Below, in pieces: positions 53,753 to 64,000 of a stretch of 64,000 nt of DNA. The stretch is taken from contig NC_085852.1 of NCBI RefSeq assembly GCF_020906515.1, positions 1,798,001 to 1,862,000 of the forward strand, given 5' to 3'. The position numbers and the translations under genes are program-made. Each line of letters starts with the position of its first letter. Position 1 is the first letter of the stretch. The stretch comes from Vanrija pseudolonga. Taxonomy: Eukaryota > Basidiomycota > Tremellomycetes > Trichosporonales > Trichosporonaceae. The notes under the pieces were generated by a model. It did not search any database and had not been told where the DNA came from. It saw only the letters and a list, made by a program, of their open reading frames with translations.

Positions 53753-55441
53753 TTAAAACTTGACGCCGAGGTCGGTGGCGAGCTCGCGGAAGACGGACAG
53801 GCGCTCGGCGGCGTATTGCTGGGGGTGTCAGTGGGGTTGCACTTGGCAGTTACACATACGAGGTAGTCAAACTCGGGCACATAGCCCTCCGTGTTGGCAA
53901 TAATGTTGTTGATCTGCTCGCCGGCCTGCACAACGCCCCAGAGACACCAGAAGGCAGAGCACGCTGGGCTCCAAAGCCGCACTTCGCGGTCGAGGCGCTC
54001 CACCTTGTCCTGCTTGATGCCCGCGGCGTCGTTGATGATTTCTTCGCCGTGGCTCAGGTCAACAGACAGATACGCGCGGTACCACGCCTCGCGCTGGGCA
54101 TCGGTCGGGTAAGGGAAGTGAGGCTTGAGCGACCAGGAAAGCGTCTCGTGGTGGTAGTTTGCGCGCCACTCGTGGAAGTGGTTGGCAATGTCGTATCCGC
54201 GGTGGTTTGGCGCCGCGTACTCAAAGTCGATGACAATGTACTTGTGATGCTCGGGGACGCCAGCTGGGAGCTCGGCATCGAGCAGGAGCAGGTTTCCGTA
54301 CTGCGTGTCGTTGTCTGTTTGTGGTCAGCGAGTTCAACGCAGCGTGCTCGGCCCGACGTACGCGCAAACACCAAGCCCTTGCCCTTGTCGGCGTGCTCGG
54401 TCACGAAACGGCGGTACGTCTCGAGCTCATCGCGGAGCTTGTGCAGGCCAAAGCTCTCGACCCAGACCTCCCACTTGCCGCCGGCCTGCGATAGCGTCGT
54501 GAGCGTCTCCTCGGCCATGGGGATCCACTCGTGAATGTTGCGCCAGACCATCGGCTCGCCGTCGCGTCCAGCCTCGTAGCCAAGCAGGTTGAGGTCCACC
54601 GAGTGCAGCTCGCGCATGCGGCGGGCAATGCTCGACGCGATCTCGGGAACGCGAAGCTCCTCGGCGCGCAGAGCACGCGAAGGGAAGAACTGCTCGACAC
54701 GGCCGTTGAGGAACGTGCCGTACACGCGCGGGCCGAGACCGTACGTCGTCGAGAGCTGGTGCAAGATACGCAGCTCCTGGTCACGGTTGATGAGCTGGCC
54801 GGACGACGGGCCGTACACGCGCAGAAGGAGCGTCGGGGGGAACTTGTCGGACGTGATCGGCGGCGGGTGGTCCGGGTCAGTGGCAGGCATGGTGGGCGTG
54901 AGGAGGGGCGACATGGAGGGGGAAGTGGGCGTCGGACGCGGGTTGAACGACACGAAGAAGACGGCGTTGGTGAGCGCGCCCGACACCTTTTGCAGGTGGA
55001 TGCGCGAGGGAGTGAGGTCGGGGTGAGTCCAGAGGGGCACATGGAGGCGGCGGAGGATCGATAAGACCTTGGTCTTGAACACTGGGTGGCGCCACTCGCT
55101 GCGGGGCGTGTCAGCTATGCCTTCCTCGCCTTCCCCGGCAACACGTACCCGGCGTCAATGGACAGATCGACATGCTTGACGCCCGCGACGCCCGATGGGT
55201 CCTCCCACGGCGTCGACGGGGCCGAGGGGGTGCCGTCAAGCCAGAACTCTGAGAGCTTTGAGAAGCTGCCGGTCGACGTCTTGCGGCGCACCAGGCCAGG
55301 CGCGGGGACTGGGGTGGACGAGTGCAAGCTGCCCGAGAGGCTGGGGATCTGCGCCGGCGATTGCGGGGGGTGGGCCGCGAGGAGGAGGGGCGAGAGCGGG
55401 GCCGTGGCGTCCAGCGGGCGGTGGTCGGGCGTCAGGACCAT
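53753..55441 (-). CDS. CKI1: Choline (ethanolamine) kinase
   Basis: Exons 55441-55149, 55098-54362, 54314-53860 and 53818-53753 give 516 aa. It phosphorylates choline for the Kennedy pathway of phosphatidylcholine synthesis. Kinase core: LLLRVYGPSSGQLINRDQEL, then FARHNDTQYGNLLLLD with the Brenner motif HNDTQYGNLL formed by splicing (C+AC gives His), and IDFEYAAPNHRGYDIANHF, the choline-kinase motif. The N-terminal 100 residues are Ser/Pro-rich with RRKTSTGS, a possible phosphorylation site as in yeast Cki1. Introns 41-50 nt. Confidence 0.93.
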
Positions 55442-56437
55442 TGTGTGACGAGGTGAAGACGAAGAGAGACCGCAAGTAGTCGTAAACAAAGATGTTTATA
55501 TTGCCCAAAAAGTAAGAGCTAGCAGGTGGCGGCGGCGGCGAGGGAGGGGGAAAGACCACAAAATGTCGCGTGACCCGTAGTTGGAGCTAACTTGTCGGGG
55601 TGGCGGCAGGGCAGGCTGGGGGGGCGGCAGTTCGGGAATAGCAATCGCAACCAAGGGGAATGCGATATGCTTTGGATCTGGCGACTGTGGCTGCGAGTGT
55701 GCGGGGGGGGCGAGAGGGGTAGTTGGGATATGGAGAGATGCACAGTCGCTGTTGCTGTTGCCGTGGCCGTGTCGTTGTAAACGTTCCCCTTGATAGCACG
55801 ATTGATCTTTATTGGTGGAGTTGTGTCCCAACTTTGTGTCTGGTCGCCGGCAACGCGTGATGCACTCTCTCTGCTCGTACCCCGGCTCCCCAGGCCGACC
55901 GCCGGATTGACGGAGACTTTCTGGGCACGCTGCCCCGAGTTCCCCGACAAAACAAAGCAACCTATGACAGCATGGGTCGGACTGGGGAATTTGCTTCCGA
56001 TGACAACCAGCGACACGCGAAAACCACACGAGTTTGCCTCCGTGTCGATCACGGAGAAACCGCGGTACTCCGGTCATGTCGGTGGTCCATCGGCGCGTTG
56101 GTGGGTCGTGTTCTCGAACCGTCGCGATTCTTTCGGGTTTGGCTGGCAGAGGACACAACAAGGTGAACATGTCGTGTATTTGACCACCACAAGTAGACGA
56201 CAACAAACGAACAACGACGACCACGGCAACGACACACTCACCACCCCACCCCCCCGCACCACCCATGGCATTGACTCTTCCACGGCATCGCGCATAGACC
56301 TCGACGTGTGCACACCTCATCTCACCACCCATCTCCTCCACCTTGCCCCGCGCCGCCCAGGCCACCACGCGTCACGCGCCTCACCCATCCACCCCCGCCT
56401 CCTCCCCCCGCCTTGCTGCCGGCGGCTCCATCAAACC
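55442..56437. other. Divergent intergenic region
   Basis: 996 bp between choline kinase (-) and the disordered protein gene (+). Open frames on both strands carry no recognisable sequence. Pyrimidine-rich leader from about 56230. No repeats or TATA noted. Confidence 0.45.
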
Positions 56438-57862
56438 ATGGCGGCACACTACCCAGCCTCGTCGCCCACATTCCCCGGCTCGCCTTCGACGGCACAGCAC
56501 CCAATGTTTGCTGCCACGCCGTCCGGCGCCCACCCACACGGGTCGCCATTCACCCCAGGCTTCCCCTCGCGCACGCCCACACCGCCGCTCTCGTCACAAC
56601 GCAAGCGCCGCGCAGGCAGCCCCCCCTCCGAAGGTCAGGCTGGCCCGTCCAACTGGGCCTCGGCGTCCGCCGCGAGCAGCCCGGGGCTGCACGACTCGAA
56701 GCGACGGAGGCCAAACCTCGCCAACGGCTTCTCGGCCATGTCCATCTCCCAGCAGGCGACACCTTCCCCATCACCTCTGCCCCGCGGACCAGTTCAGCAA
56801 AACCAAAGCGACGCAGACGACGACGAGCTGCTGGAGCCTACCTTGCCCCCCGTCGACGGTGACGTTGCTGTCGAGGTGTTGCCCGACGGGTCGCCCACGT
56901 CGTCGCGCCACGCGAGGTTGAACCGTCCACCGTGGCACCGCACAGCTTCATACTCTTCGACCTCCCCAAGCGAAGAGGACTATGATTCGGACGCGACGTT
57001 TCGCCTTCCGCACGAAAAGGCGCGTCGACGCACCGCGACGCCGATGCAGCCGAGCGAGGTCGAGCACCCCATTGAGACGATTGCCCTGCGTGGGCATTCT
57101 CGGCAGGGAAGTGCCGCCCACGGTCCGAAAGTCGAGTACTTTGACACGCCGATTAAACGTAAGAAGCGGAGCAACGAGGATGAGCCAAAGCCAAAGCGAA
57201 GAAAAGAGGGAATGGACGTTGATCTGGACCATCTCCCGCCAGAGTCGTACGGCCCAGGATGGTACGAGCCAGAGAAGGACCGAATCGTCGTCACGTCGCT
57301 CTCGAGTCCCGAGTCATCGCCCCCACCGCCCAGCCGTCGGGGGTCCTCGCCATCGCCCAAGCGTGACTCGCCGCCCAAGGAGAGCTACTACGACTACGAG
57401 ACGAACAAGCACCTGTCGCAGCCTGGCACAAGCGGCTTCACCATCTCGCCGTCGCTGCTCACCCACATTATCAACGCGCAGCGCGACCAGATTGTGGGCG
57501 GCGGGTTCCAGGACTCGCCGTCGCAGGAGCGCGGGCTCGTGCTCTACCGGCCATTGGGCATCCCAGCAGCCGAGGACGTGGTCAAGGAGTGGTCGGCTCG
57601 CGGGCGGCGTGGCAGCAGCAGCTCACGGCAGAAGCCGCCGCACCAGTTCCCCGACCCCGACGCCCACAGATTTGAGGAGGTCGATGACGACGAGGACCTC
57701 ATGTCGTCTGAGCAGCCCGTCGTCGGAGTGCCGGTCGACGATGACGCCGGTATGGACGTCGAGGGCAGTGGAGGGTTCGGATACCAGCCGTACCCACAAG
57801 CCTACCCCCAGGCTGATTCGCCCTGGGGCCATGGTGACGACGACGACATGGACATGGATTAG
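56438..57862 (+). CDS. Disordered nuclear-type protein of unknown function
   Basis: One exon, 474 aa. Ser/Pro/Thr-rich with basic clusters that look like nuclear localisation signals (SSQRKRRAGS, DSKRRRPN, PIKRKKRSNEDEPKPKRRK) and an Asp-rich end (HGDDDDMDMD). Possible short ordered pieces are ESYGPGWYEPEKDRIVVTSL, TISPSLLTHIINAQRDQI and GLVLYRPLGIPAAEDVVKEW, repeated-looking in none of its neighbours. The frame is open far upstream; this ATG is chosen for its CAAACCATGG context. No family recognised. Confidence 0.65.
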   Translation: MAAHYPASSPTFPGSPSTAQHPMFAATPSGAHPHGSPFTPGFPSRTPTPPLSSQRKRRAGSPPSEGQAGPSNWASASAASSPGLHDSKRRRPNLANGFSAMSISQQATPSPSPLPRGPVQQNQSDADDDELLEPTLPPVDGDVAVEVLPDGSPTSSRHARLNRPPWHRTASYSSTSPSEEDYDSDATFRLPHEKARRRTATPMQPSEVEHPIETIALRGHSRQGSAAHGPKVEYFDTPIKRKKRSNEDEPKPKRRKEGMDVDLDHLPPESYGPGWYEPEKDRIVVTSLSSPESSPPPPSRRGSSPSPKRDSPPKESYYDYETNKHLSQPGTSGFTISPSLLTHIINAQRDQIVGGGFQDSPSQERGLVLYRPLGIPAAEDVVKEWSARGRRGSSSSRQKPPHQFPDPDAHRFEEVDDDEDLMSSEQPVVGVPVDDDAGMDVEGSGGFGYQPYPQAYPQADSPWGHGDDDDMDMD

Positions 57863-58077
57863 GGTGGGAGGTGCATCATTGTGAACGCATTATCAGTTGT
57901 CAGCTGCATTGGCATGCATTGTTGTGACAGAGGAGTCTGGTTGTAGCCTTCAGTGACGCAACGCACAGTGTCTCAAAAGTGGAGGTCTGTTGGTCTCACC
58001 AGGGTCATCATCACCAACACTTCTGCACTCGCTCTCTCTCTCTCATCCACTCACTCACACCAGCAACACGACGCACA
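57863..58077. other. Short intergenic spacer with CT tract
   Basis: 215 bp before the first BRCT gene; a (CT)n tract at about 58031-58044 lies close upstream of the ATG. Confidence 0.5.
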
Positions 58078-60141
58078 ATGTCCAGCACGAGCCCCAGGAA
58101 GCGTGGGGACCTGGAGGACTTGACGTTCTACGTGCTACAGGTTGGCCGCCCGCCGTGGGATGCAGAGCGGGACATGCAGCTGATCCGGGTGAGTGCTGGG
58201 CGGCCGCCTTCCTCCCACACCGCTGACGCTCCAGCAACGCGGCGGCATCGTTATCGACGACCCAGGAGATGCGACGATTGTCATTATCGACACACCAGCG
58301 GCAAGGCCTGACCGCGAGACCAAGCACCGCGTGTACAAGTACGCCGAGCCCCTGGCCGATGACGCACCGGTCGACGAGTGGACCGTCGACCTGCTGGTGC
58401 GGCGGTTCGCAACCGAAGACAGTGGGACTATCGTGCTGTTATCCAAGTGGCTTCAGAAGAACAATGCGGCCTTTGGTCCGCTGTACAGTGGATACCTCGT
58501 CCGGTGGGTTGTGTGCGCTGCCGGAGCTGACAGGGAAGCGGTGTGCACGTCCCTGCCGAGTCGGAGGACGAGGAGCCCGAGCCACCCGAGCCGCCGATGC
58601 CCGATATCCCAAGCGACAACGGGAGTGATTATGAACCGGCGGAGGAGAAGGTCTCCACCCCGGCAGGCAAGGGCAAGGGCAAGCAGCGTGCCGACAGTGA
58701 CGAGGAGTACTCGCCTGCTGGCGCGCGAAAACGCACTAACGGTCGGCACAAGGCCGTCGAGTCACCCAAGGCCCGGCGCGGGCGGAGGAAGAAACAGGAC
58801 TCGAGCAGCGATATCGAGTTTGTCGGATCCAGTCAACCACAGGGCTGGAAGCGGTTCATGGTTGATACTGAAGAAGAGGACGAGCCGGTGAAGCGGGGAC
58901 CTGGGCGGCCGAGGAAGGTCGTGCCGGAGGACGGCGGCGAGGTCGCTAAGCGCGGCCCAGGACGACCAAGGAAGCCGACCTTCGCGGCGAACCCGCCCAC
59001 GCCGAGAGCGTCGATGTCGGGGGCTATCTTCGCCACTGGGCGGTACCCGCTCACGTTCTACGTCGCGCCGAGCGACAACGACCTGCTCGAGCGGCTGATT
59101 CCCTCCGCGGGCGGGGGCGACCTCGTTTCGGCGTCCGAGGCGAACATTGTCATTCTGCCGCTCGCGCAGGGCGAGGCGCCGACGACCCGCGAGCACATCA
59201 AGCTTGTGGAGAATGCCCGTGGAGGGGTGGCGCGTGTTGTGAGCGAGGACTGGGCGTGGGACTGCTTTCGCGCGCACCCGCCCACGCTGCTCGACCTCGC
59301 CGAGTACGAGGTGTCGCTGGACGGGGCGGGGTCGTCGCAGAGGAACGCGAGAGCTGTGCCCTCTTCACAAAGGTCGGCACCGTCGTCGTCCCAGCGGCAC
59401 GCATCTGCGTCGTCACAGGCCAAGCGCGCGGCCTCCAGCAGCCAGAGCACACCGGCCAAGAGGCCGCGGGCGTCGTCAACCCTGTTTGAGGAGGACCACC
59501 GGTGGGACTCGTCGCGACGGACCAACCACGAGATGGCGTACTATGAGGACGATGAGCTCGACTTTGATAGTATTCTAGAGGAACACGTCGAGCGCGTCGA
59601 GCTGCTCATCCACTACCTCCGCCGTTGGGACAAGCAGGGCGACAAGGGCGACTTTATCAAGAGCCTGGCGAAGACTGTGGGTCAGACTGGGGGTATGTGC
59701 GCTGATAACAGAACTCGGTGCGCGGGGCGATAGACATCTACTACAACAAGGGGTACCAGCACCTCATTGACCGACAAGTACCGGGGCTCATGCGCGCGGG
59801 GCGGCGGGCATCGGGCAAGGTGGTCCCGGTCACGAGTACTCCGTCCAAGGCGGCCCCAGTGGCCAGCAGCACGTCGTCCAAGGCCAAGACTACCCGGCCT
59901 CGACGCGACCCCGACGAAATCAACGTGGAGCTCATTAAGGAGGACCAGAAGGAGCGGGTCGTCGAGCTCATCAAGGCGCTACGGGAGTGGGACAAGACTG
60001 GCAGCAAGTCCCAGAAGCTGAAGGACTTGGGCAGGGAGGTGGGTTCAGGCCTGGTTTCGCCGCTGATGCCAGATTCCCGGCGCCATGACGCTATACTATG
60101 CCCACAGAGACTTGGTAGAGAGACAGGTGCCCGGGTTGTAG
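58078..60141 (+). CDS. BRCT-domain protein A with two AT-hooks and two C-terminal VPGL modules
   Basis: Exons 58078-58188, 58235-58503, 58539-59676, 59712-60038 and 60073-60141 give 637 aa. N-terminal BRCT-like region: DLTFYVLQ, GGIVIDDPGDATIVIIDTP, VLLSKWLQKN. Two AT-hooks KRGPGRPRK follow, then a central BRCT: GAIFATGRYPLTFYVA, GGGDLVSASEANIVILPL, RVVSEDWAWDCFRAHPP. By eye this is closest to the BRCT of Rap1-type telomere proteins (weak). Two copies of a novel helical module end the protein: LIHYLRRWDKQGDKG...AIDIYYNKG...DRQVPGL and LIKALREWDKTGSK...AMTLYYAHR...ERQVPGL, the second finishing at the stop. Followed 219 bp later by its paralogue. Confidence 0.78.
58893..58980 (+). other. Two AT-hook motifs in BRCT protein A
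   Basis: Two copies of KRGPGRPRK about 24 residues apart, encoded by similar but not identical DNA. AT-hooks bind the minor groove of A/T-rich DNA, so protein A is probably chromatin- or DNA-associated. Confidence 0.7.
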
Positions 60142-60360
60142 GGGACTATCCACGTATGTATCATCATTTAATGCACATCTCATGTGGCCCCAGTGTCGCG
60201 ACCGGGTGACCAGCAACCGTCCTTGGCCCGGGGTTGATTCAACTGTCGCGCCCGTTTCGCGGACAACCAAAGTGGAGGTCCAGCACACGACACACCAGTT
60301 CACCCCGCGCGACGACATCACCCAACCTTGTTGTTGTTCTTATCCACAACTTACACCAAA

Positions 60361-63300
60361 ATGTCCCGCAAAGCAGGGCTGTACGAGGACCTCAAGTTCT
60401 ACGTGCAGTCTGCACAGCGCGACGCAGTCGAGGTCGACCGAGACATCAAGCTCATCGAGGTGGGTCTCGCAAGTCTATCGTCACTGACGCGACCAGCGCA
60501 GCGAAGGCGAGGTCGTCGATACGCCGTACGACGCAGACCTGATCATTGTCGAGACGCCACTCGCACAGAAGTGGTCCGCGAAAGCCTGCTACCGGTACGA
60601 CTTCACCAACCCACACCGACACCGCAAGGGCAAGTGGACCGCCGAGCAGCTCATCTACACGTTCGGCATGGGCGAGCCGCGCAAGGGCCGCGCCGTGCTG
60701 CTGCAGGGCTGGCTGCGCAACGGGTTCACGCTCATGGGCGAGGCGCAGATCGGGCGCACGTACAGCGGGTGGCTGGTCCGGTGGGTGCGGTCGTTGAACA
60801 AGCGAGCTGACGGAAGCGGGCGTAATGTGACAGGCTTTGAGTTTGTCGTCGACGACGAGCCGAAGAAGAAGAAGGTCAAGCGGCGCGACTCTCGGCCGCG
60901 GCGCAGGAGTAGGAAGAGCAGCGATAGCGACAGTGACAGCGAGTCGGACGGCTCGGCGAGCTATCGTAGCGGGAAGAGCAGTTCGAGTGGCGGCAGCAGC
61001 AAGAGCGACTCGGAGCCAGAGCTCATCCGCGGGTCGTCGGCGAGCCGCTCGCCGTCGCCGCCTGCGCGATCACGGCGCGCGAGCCAGCTTGCGTCCGGGA
61101 GCGGGCGCGCGAGCCAGCAGGCGTCGGCGAGCCAGCCAGGCAGCCGGCCCAGGTCGCTGCACGTGTCGCCGGCCAAGGTCGCGTCGCCCGCTGCAACGCA
61201 GCCGCGCCGGCGTATCGTCGTGTCCGACGGCGAGGAGGACAAGGCGAGCTCTGAGCCGGAGGACGACGATCCTTGGTTCGAGCCGATGGACGTGGACATC
61301 GAGCTGGCGTCATCTCCCGTCCTCAAGCCGCGGGCGTCACGCAACGCCCCCTCGAGCGCGTCGCCAGTGCTCAAGCCCCGGTCGCAGCCTGTCCCTGCTT
61401 CACGCAGCGCGTCACCGGTCCTCAAACCCCGCTCGCAGCTACGCCCGCCGTCCCCCGTGGCATCGCCGGCGCCATCACAGCCCCGCAGCGGAATCTTTGC
61501 GCAGGGCAGGCGATACCCGTACACTTTCTACCTGGCCGACGGGCACAAGCTCCTCGAGACAATCATCGAGATGGAGGGCGGCGAGCTCGTCCCCCTCGAC
61601 GAGGCTCCAATCGTACTTCTTCCCCTTGGAGTCGGCGAGGCGGCCACCGACACGCACACCGTGACCTCGTCGCTGGTATCGGCACCAGCCCGCTCGCCCG
61701 CGTGCTCTCGGACGACTGGGTGTGGGACAGCGTCAAGGCGCACCCCCCGCGCCTGCTCGACCTGAACGACTACACTGTGCCCCTGCGCGCTGTAGCCAAG
61801 CGGCGCTTAAGTCCGTCGCCGTCGCCCGAGGCGCCGTTGAAGCGGGCGCGCGGCGTTGCCAGCCCGGCATCCGTGTCGTCCAGAGATACGCCCCGCGCTA
61901 CTCGCTCAAGATCCGACGTGCCGCCGACGCTGCTGTCCCGCGCTACGAGGCGTGCAGCAGCCACGGCCATGCCACCCCCGCCCGTGCCGGTGCGTACTAC
62001 GCGCTCGGCATCGCAGTCCCGCCCTGCGACGCCTGCGTCACAGCCTGAGTGTGCGCGCTCAAGATCTGTCAAGCCAGAGGTGGAGCTGCTTTCGCGCGGT
62101 GCGTCCCGCGCGCCGTCAGCCAAACCTGCCACACGCCGCGTGAAGAAACGCACGCCGACCCCGGAGCCAGAGAGCGATAGCGATAGCGACAGCGACGCCT
62201 GGATCGAGCCCGTCATCACCATTGACGACGTGGATACGGACGACGAGGACACGTTTATTCGGCTGGTGCGCAACCTGCGCAGCTGGAACGGCAAGGGCAC
62301 GAAGCAGGCGTACATTGAGGGTCTGGGCCGAAAGGTGAGAGTGTGTGGCGCGACAGAGCTGACGCGCAGGGTCTCGTTGCTGGCGCCACAGAGCTCTACT
62401 ATGACAAGTATGGCGTGCTGGTCGACAACAACGTCCCCGGGCTGAAGAGAGACAAGGGGGAGAAGGTCGACAAGGGGAAGCAGGTTGCAGGTGGCCGTCG
62501 GACCCGAGGCCAGCAGGCGGAGAGCGAGGACGAGGAGGATTTCAAGCCAAGCGCTTCACGATGGGGCAAGCCCAACGGAGGCGGCTTTTCCATCCTCGGC
62601 AACGCGTCGGCTGCGGCGCATGCACGCTGGGCAAGAGTTCGCAGCAAGGCCAACAACGACGCAGACGGCAGCGAAGAGGATGAGGAGAAACCCGATGCCA
62701 ACGACGACGCAGACGGTAGCGAGGAGGACGGGGAGAAGCTGAGCGATGACGAACCTCAGCCAAAGCGCCCCTCGGTGTCAAAATCAGCGTCACCAGTGAA
62801 GCCAGATTCCCGCGTTGCATCGAAATCGCCGGTGAAGAATGGTTCGCCTGCCAAGCCCGCGTCCCCCGACATTGCCAAGTCCAAGTCGCCAGTGAAGAGC
62901 GCATCGCCCGTGAAGAACGCGTCGCCTGCAAAGGACGACACGCCAGCGAAAAGCCGATCGCCCGACAAGAGCAGGTCCCCGGTGAAGCGCCCCTCGCCGT
63001 CGCCGTCTGCCAATGGGGACGACAACACGGACGCGGAGAGAGTGGAAGTGGAGGAGCCCCGGGAAGGCGATGAGAGAGGTGAGGAGGAGATCCTGGAGGT
63101 TGATGAGAGAGTGGAAGAGGAAGAGGAAGCGCTTCGTGAAGACGGTGCAGAGGAGGAGGATGAGCGTCGGGATGAAGCGTCCGAGGACGACGACAGGCCC
63201 CACGAGGATGAGCCACAAGTCGACGCCGAGGATGACGATGACGGTGAGCCTGATGCCGTCAACCAGCCCGAGGAGGACGAGCCTGATGTGGACGACAAGC

Positions 63301-63789
63301 CTGATGAGGTCGATCCCGATGACGAGAACAAGGCCGACGAGGGCGCAGCCGACGACGACAAGCCAGAGGAGAACGAAGCTGAAGACGCCGACGCCAACTC
63401 CGACGACGAGGTGCCCAACAACACCGACAACGCGATCGAGGTTCTGGAAACCGACACCGCCGACGATACCGACATTGAGATCACGGGAGCTGCGGCAGCC
63501 CCGGCCCCACCTGAACCCAGTGAGACTCAACCCCATGACGATGGCAGGGCTGAGCGCCAGGACAGGGGTGAACACGCAGAACGTGGTGCAGAGAAAGAAG
63601 AAGCGCAAAAGGAAGTCGTCAACGGGCAAGACGGAGCCGAAGAAGCGCAAGAAGAAGGCAAAGAAGCCGAAGCGGGAGTCGACGGTGAAGCGGGAAGTAA
63701 CAGTGAAGCGAGAGGTGACGGTGAAGCGGGAGACGACAGTCAAGGCGGAGGCAGCGACGCCGCGGCGAGTCAAGGTGGAGGGGGCATAG
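60361..63789 (+). CDS. BRCT-domain protein B, tandem paralogue, with SP(V/A)K repeats
   Basis: Exons 60361-60459, 60497-60780, 60817-62334, 62370-63519 and 63566-63789, about 1090 aa. Same plan as its neighbour: DLKFYVQS, ADLIIVETPLAQ, YSGWLVR, then an SR/Ser-rich linker, central BRCT (GIFAQGRRYPYTFYLA, APIVLLPLGVGEA, RVLSDDWVWDSVKAHPP) and one module (LVRNLRSWNGKGTK...ATELYYDK...NNVPGL). The C-terminus adds SPVK/SPAK repeats, a long acidic region and a Lys-rich tail (QRKKKRKRK, VKREVTVKRE). Reading frame changes by two bases near 61650-61660. If the last intron is retained the acidic frame runs to 63857. Intron 2 (36 nt) is stop-free but matches its paralogue's intron. Confidence 0.7.
62760..63010 (+). 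repeat. SP(V/A)K-type repeats in BRCT protein B
   Basis: About ten Ser-Pro-(Val/Ala/Asp)-Lys units (SASPVK, KSPVKNGSPAK, SRSPDKSRSPVK). Such S/T-P-x-K units resemble linker-histone tail motifs and CDK sites. The repeat is visible in protein; the DNA units differ in length and sequence. Confidence 0.65.
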
Positions 63790-63857
63790 GCATAGAGGGG
63801 GCGTCGGGAGGTCAGTCTCCAGTGAAGCCCAGTAGCAACAGTTGCGTCAACCAGTAA

Positions 63858-64000
63858 CACCCTATCCCATTTGTCTTGACGAGATACTTTATAGAAAGCA
63901 TGTAGCTGTCGAGTTGGTGGTCGTGGTGGAGATTGCCAAGAGTCCGCCACGACGCAAGAGCCACCACCGACTCCGGCCGTGTGCCTGAACTGGCCGACCT
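63858..64000. other. 3' flank at window end
   Basis: 142 bp after the last possible stop of BRCT gene B. Nothing recognised. Confidence 0.4.

Noticed and set aside
55496-56437. Upstream extension of the disordered protein frame and antisense frames
   Set aside because: Open only through base composition; no conserved residues, and the downstream ATG has the better context.
1-64000. Transposons, viral relics, CRISPR arrays, telomeric repeats
   Set aside because: Looked for integrase, reverse-transcriptase, transposase, capsid-type motifs, long terminal or inverted repeats and TTAGGG-type runs; none seen.

Overview
The window looks like nuclear DNA of a basidiomycetous yeast, most likely Tremellomycetes and perhaps Trichosporonales (inference from gene content and intron style; no database search was possible). 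It is G+C-rich and gene-dense, and most genes are split by very short GT-AG introns, often 34-60 nt, with CTAAC/CTGAC-like branch sites. I recognise no transposon, rRNA, tRNA, CRISPR array or viral relic. All exon joins below were built by hand from splice consensus, reading phase and family conservation.

Layout. 1-9 kb: small-RNA methyltransferase HEN1 (+), glutathione-degradation peptidase DUG2 (-), an Sgt1-type co-chaperone (-). 9-15 kb: chaperonin subunit CCT3 (+) and a large TBC Rab-GAP (+). 16-25 kb: a metabolic stretch with D-serine dehydratase (+), a short-chain dehydrogenase (-), a glutathione S-transferase (+), a secreted Ser/Pro/Asp-rich protein (-) and a D-amino-acid oxidase (-); several promoters here carry unusual helically spaced repeats. 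25-31 kb: ESCRT-II VPS36 (-), mitochondrial ATPase inhibitor (-), Bor1-like anion transporter (-). 31-41 kb: a BRD7/9-type bromodomain protein (+), a Pmp3-like protein with a long extra N-terminus (-), an acidic nuclear protein (+), a polytopic transporter (-), geranylgeranyltransferase-I beta subunit (+). 41-56 kb: an intronless FAD oxidoreductase (-), a proline-rich conserved protein (+), BRAP2/Etp1 RING protein (-), a beta-lactamase-fold hydrolase (+), a small Hsp9/12-like protein (-), an F-box-like protein (-), an 11-exon amidase (+), choline kinase (-). 56-64 kb: a disordered nuclear-type protein (+) and then a head-to-tail pair of paralogous BRCT-domain genes (+).

Most promising for follow-up is the tandem BRCT pair at 58.1-63.8 kb. 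Both proteins have an N-terminal BRCT-like region, a central BRCT (Rap1-like by eye), long charged linkers (two AT-hooks in one, SP(V/A)K repeats in the other) and a C-terminal helical module with an LRxW...YY...VPGL signature that I cannot assign to a known family. The module occurs twice in the first gene and once in the second, each copy split by a phase-0 intron at the same place. The second gene also shows an apparent 2-bp frame break. Other points of note: an apparently catalytic HEN1 in a fungus, a D-amino-acid catabolism neighbourhood with 20-21 bp-pitched repeat arrays in two promoters, and a 13-bp tandem duplication inside the intron of the secreted-protein gene.
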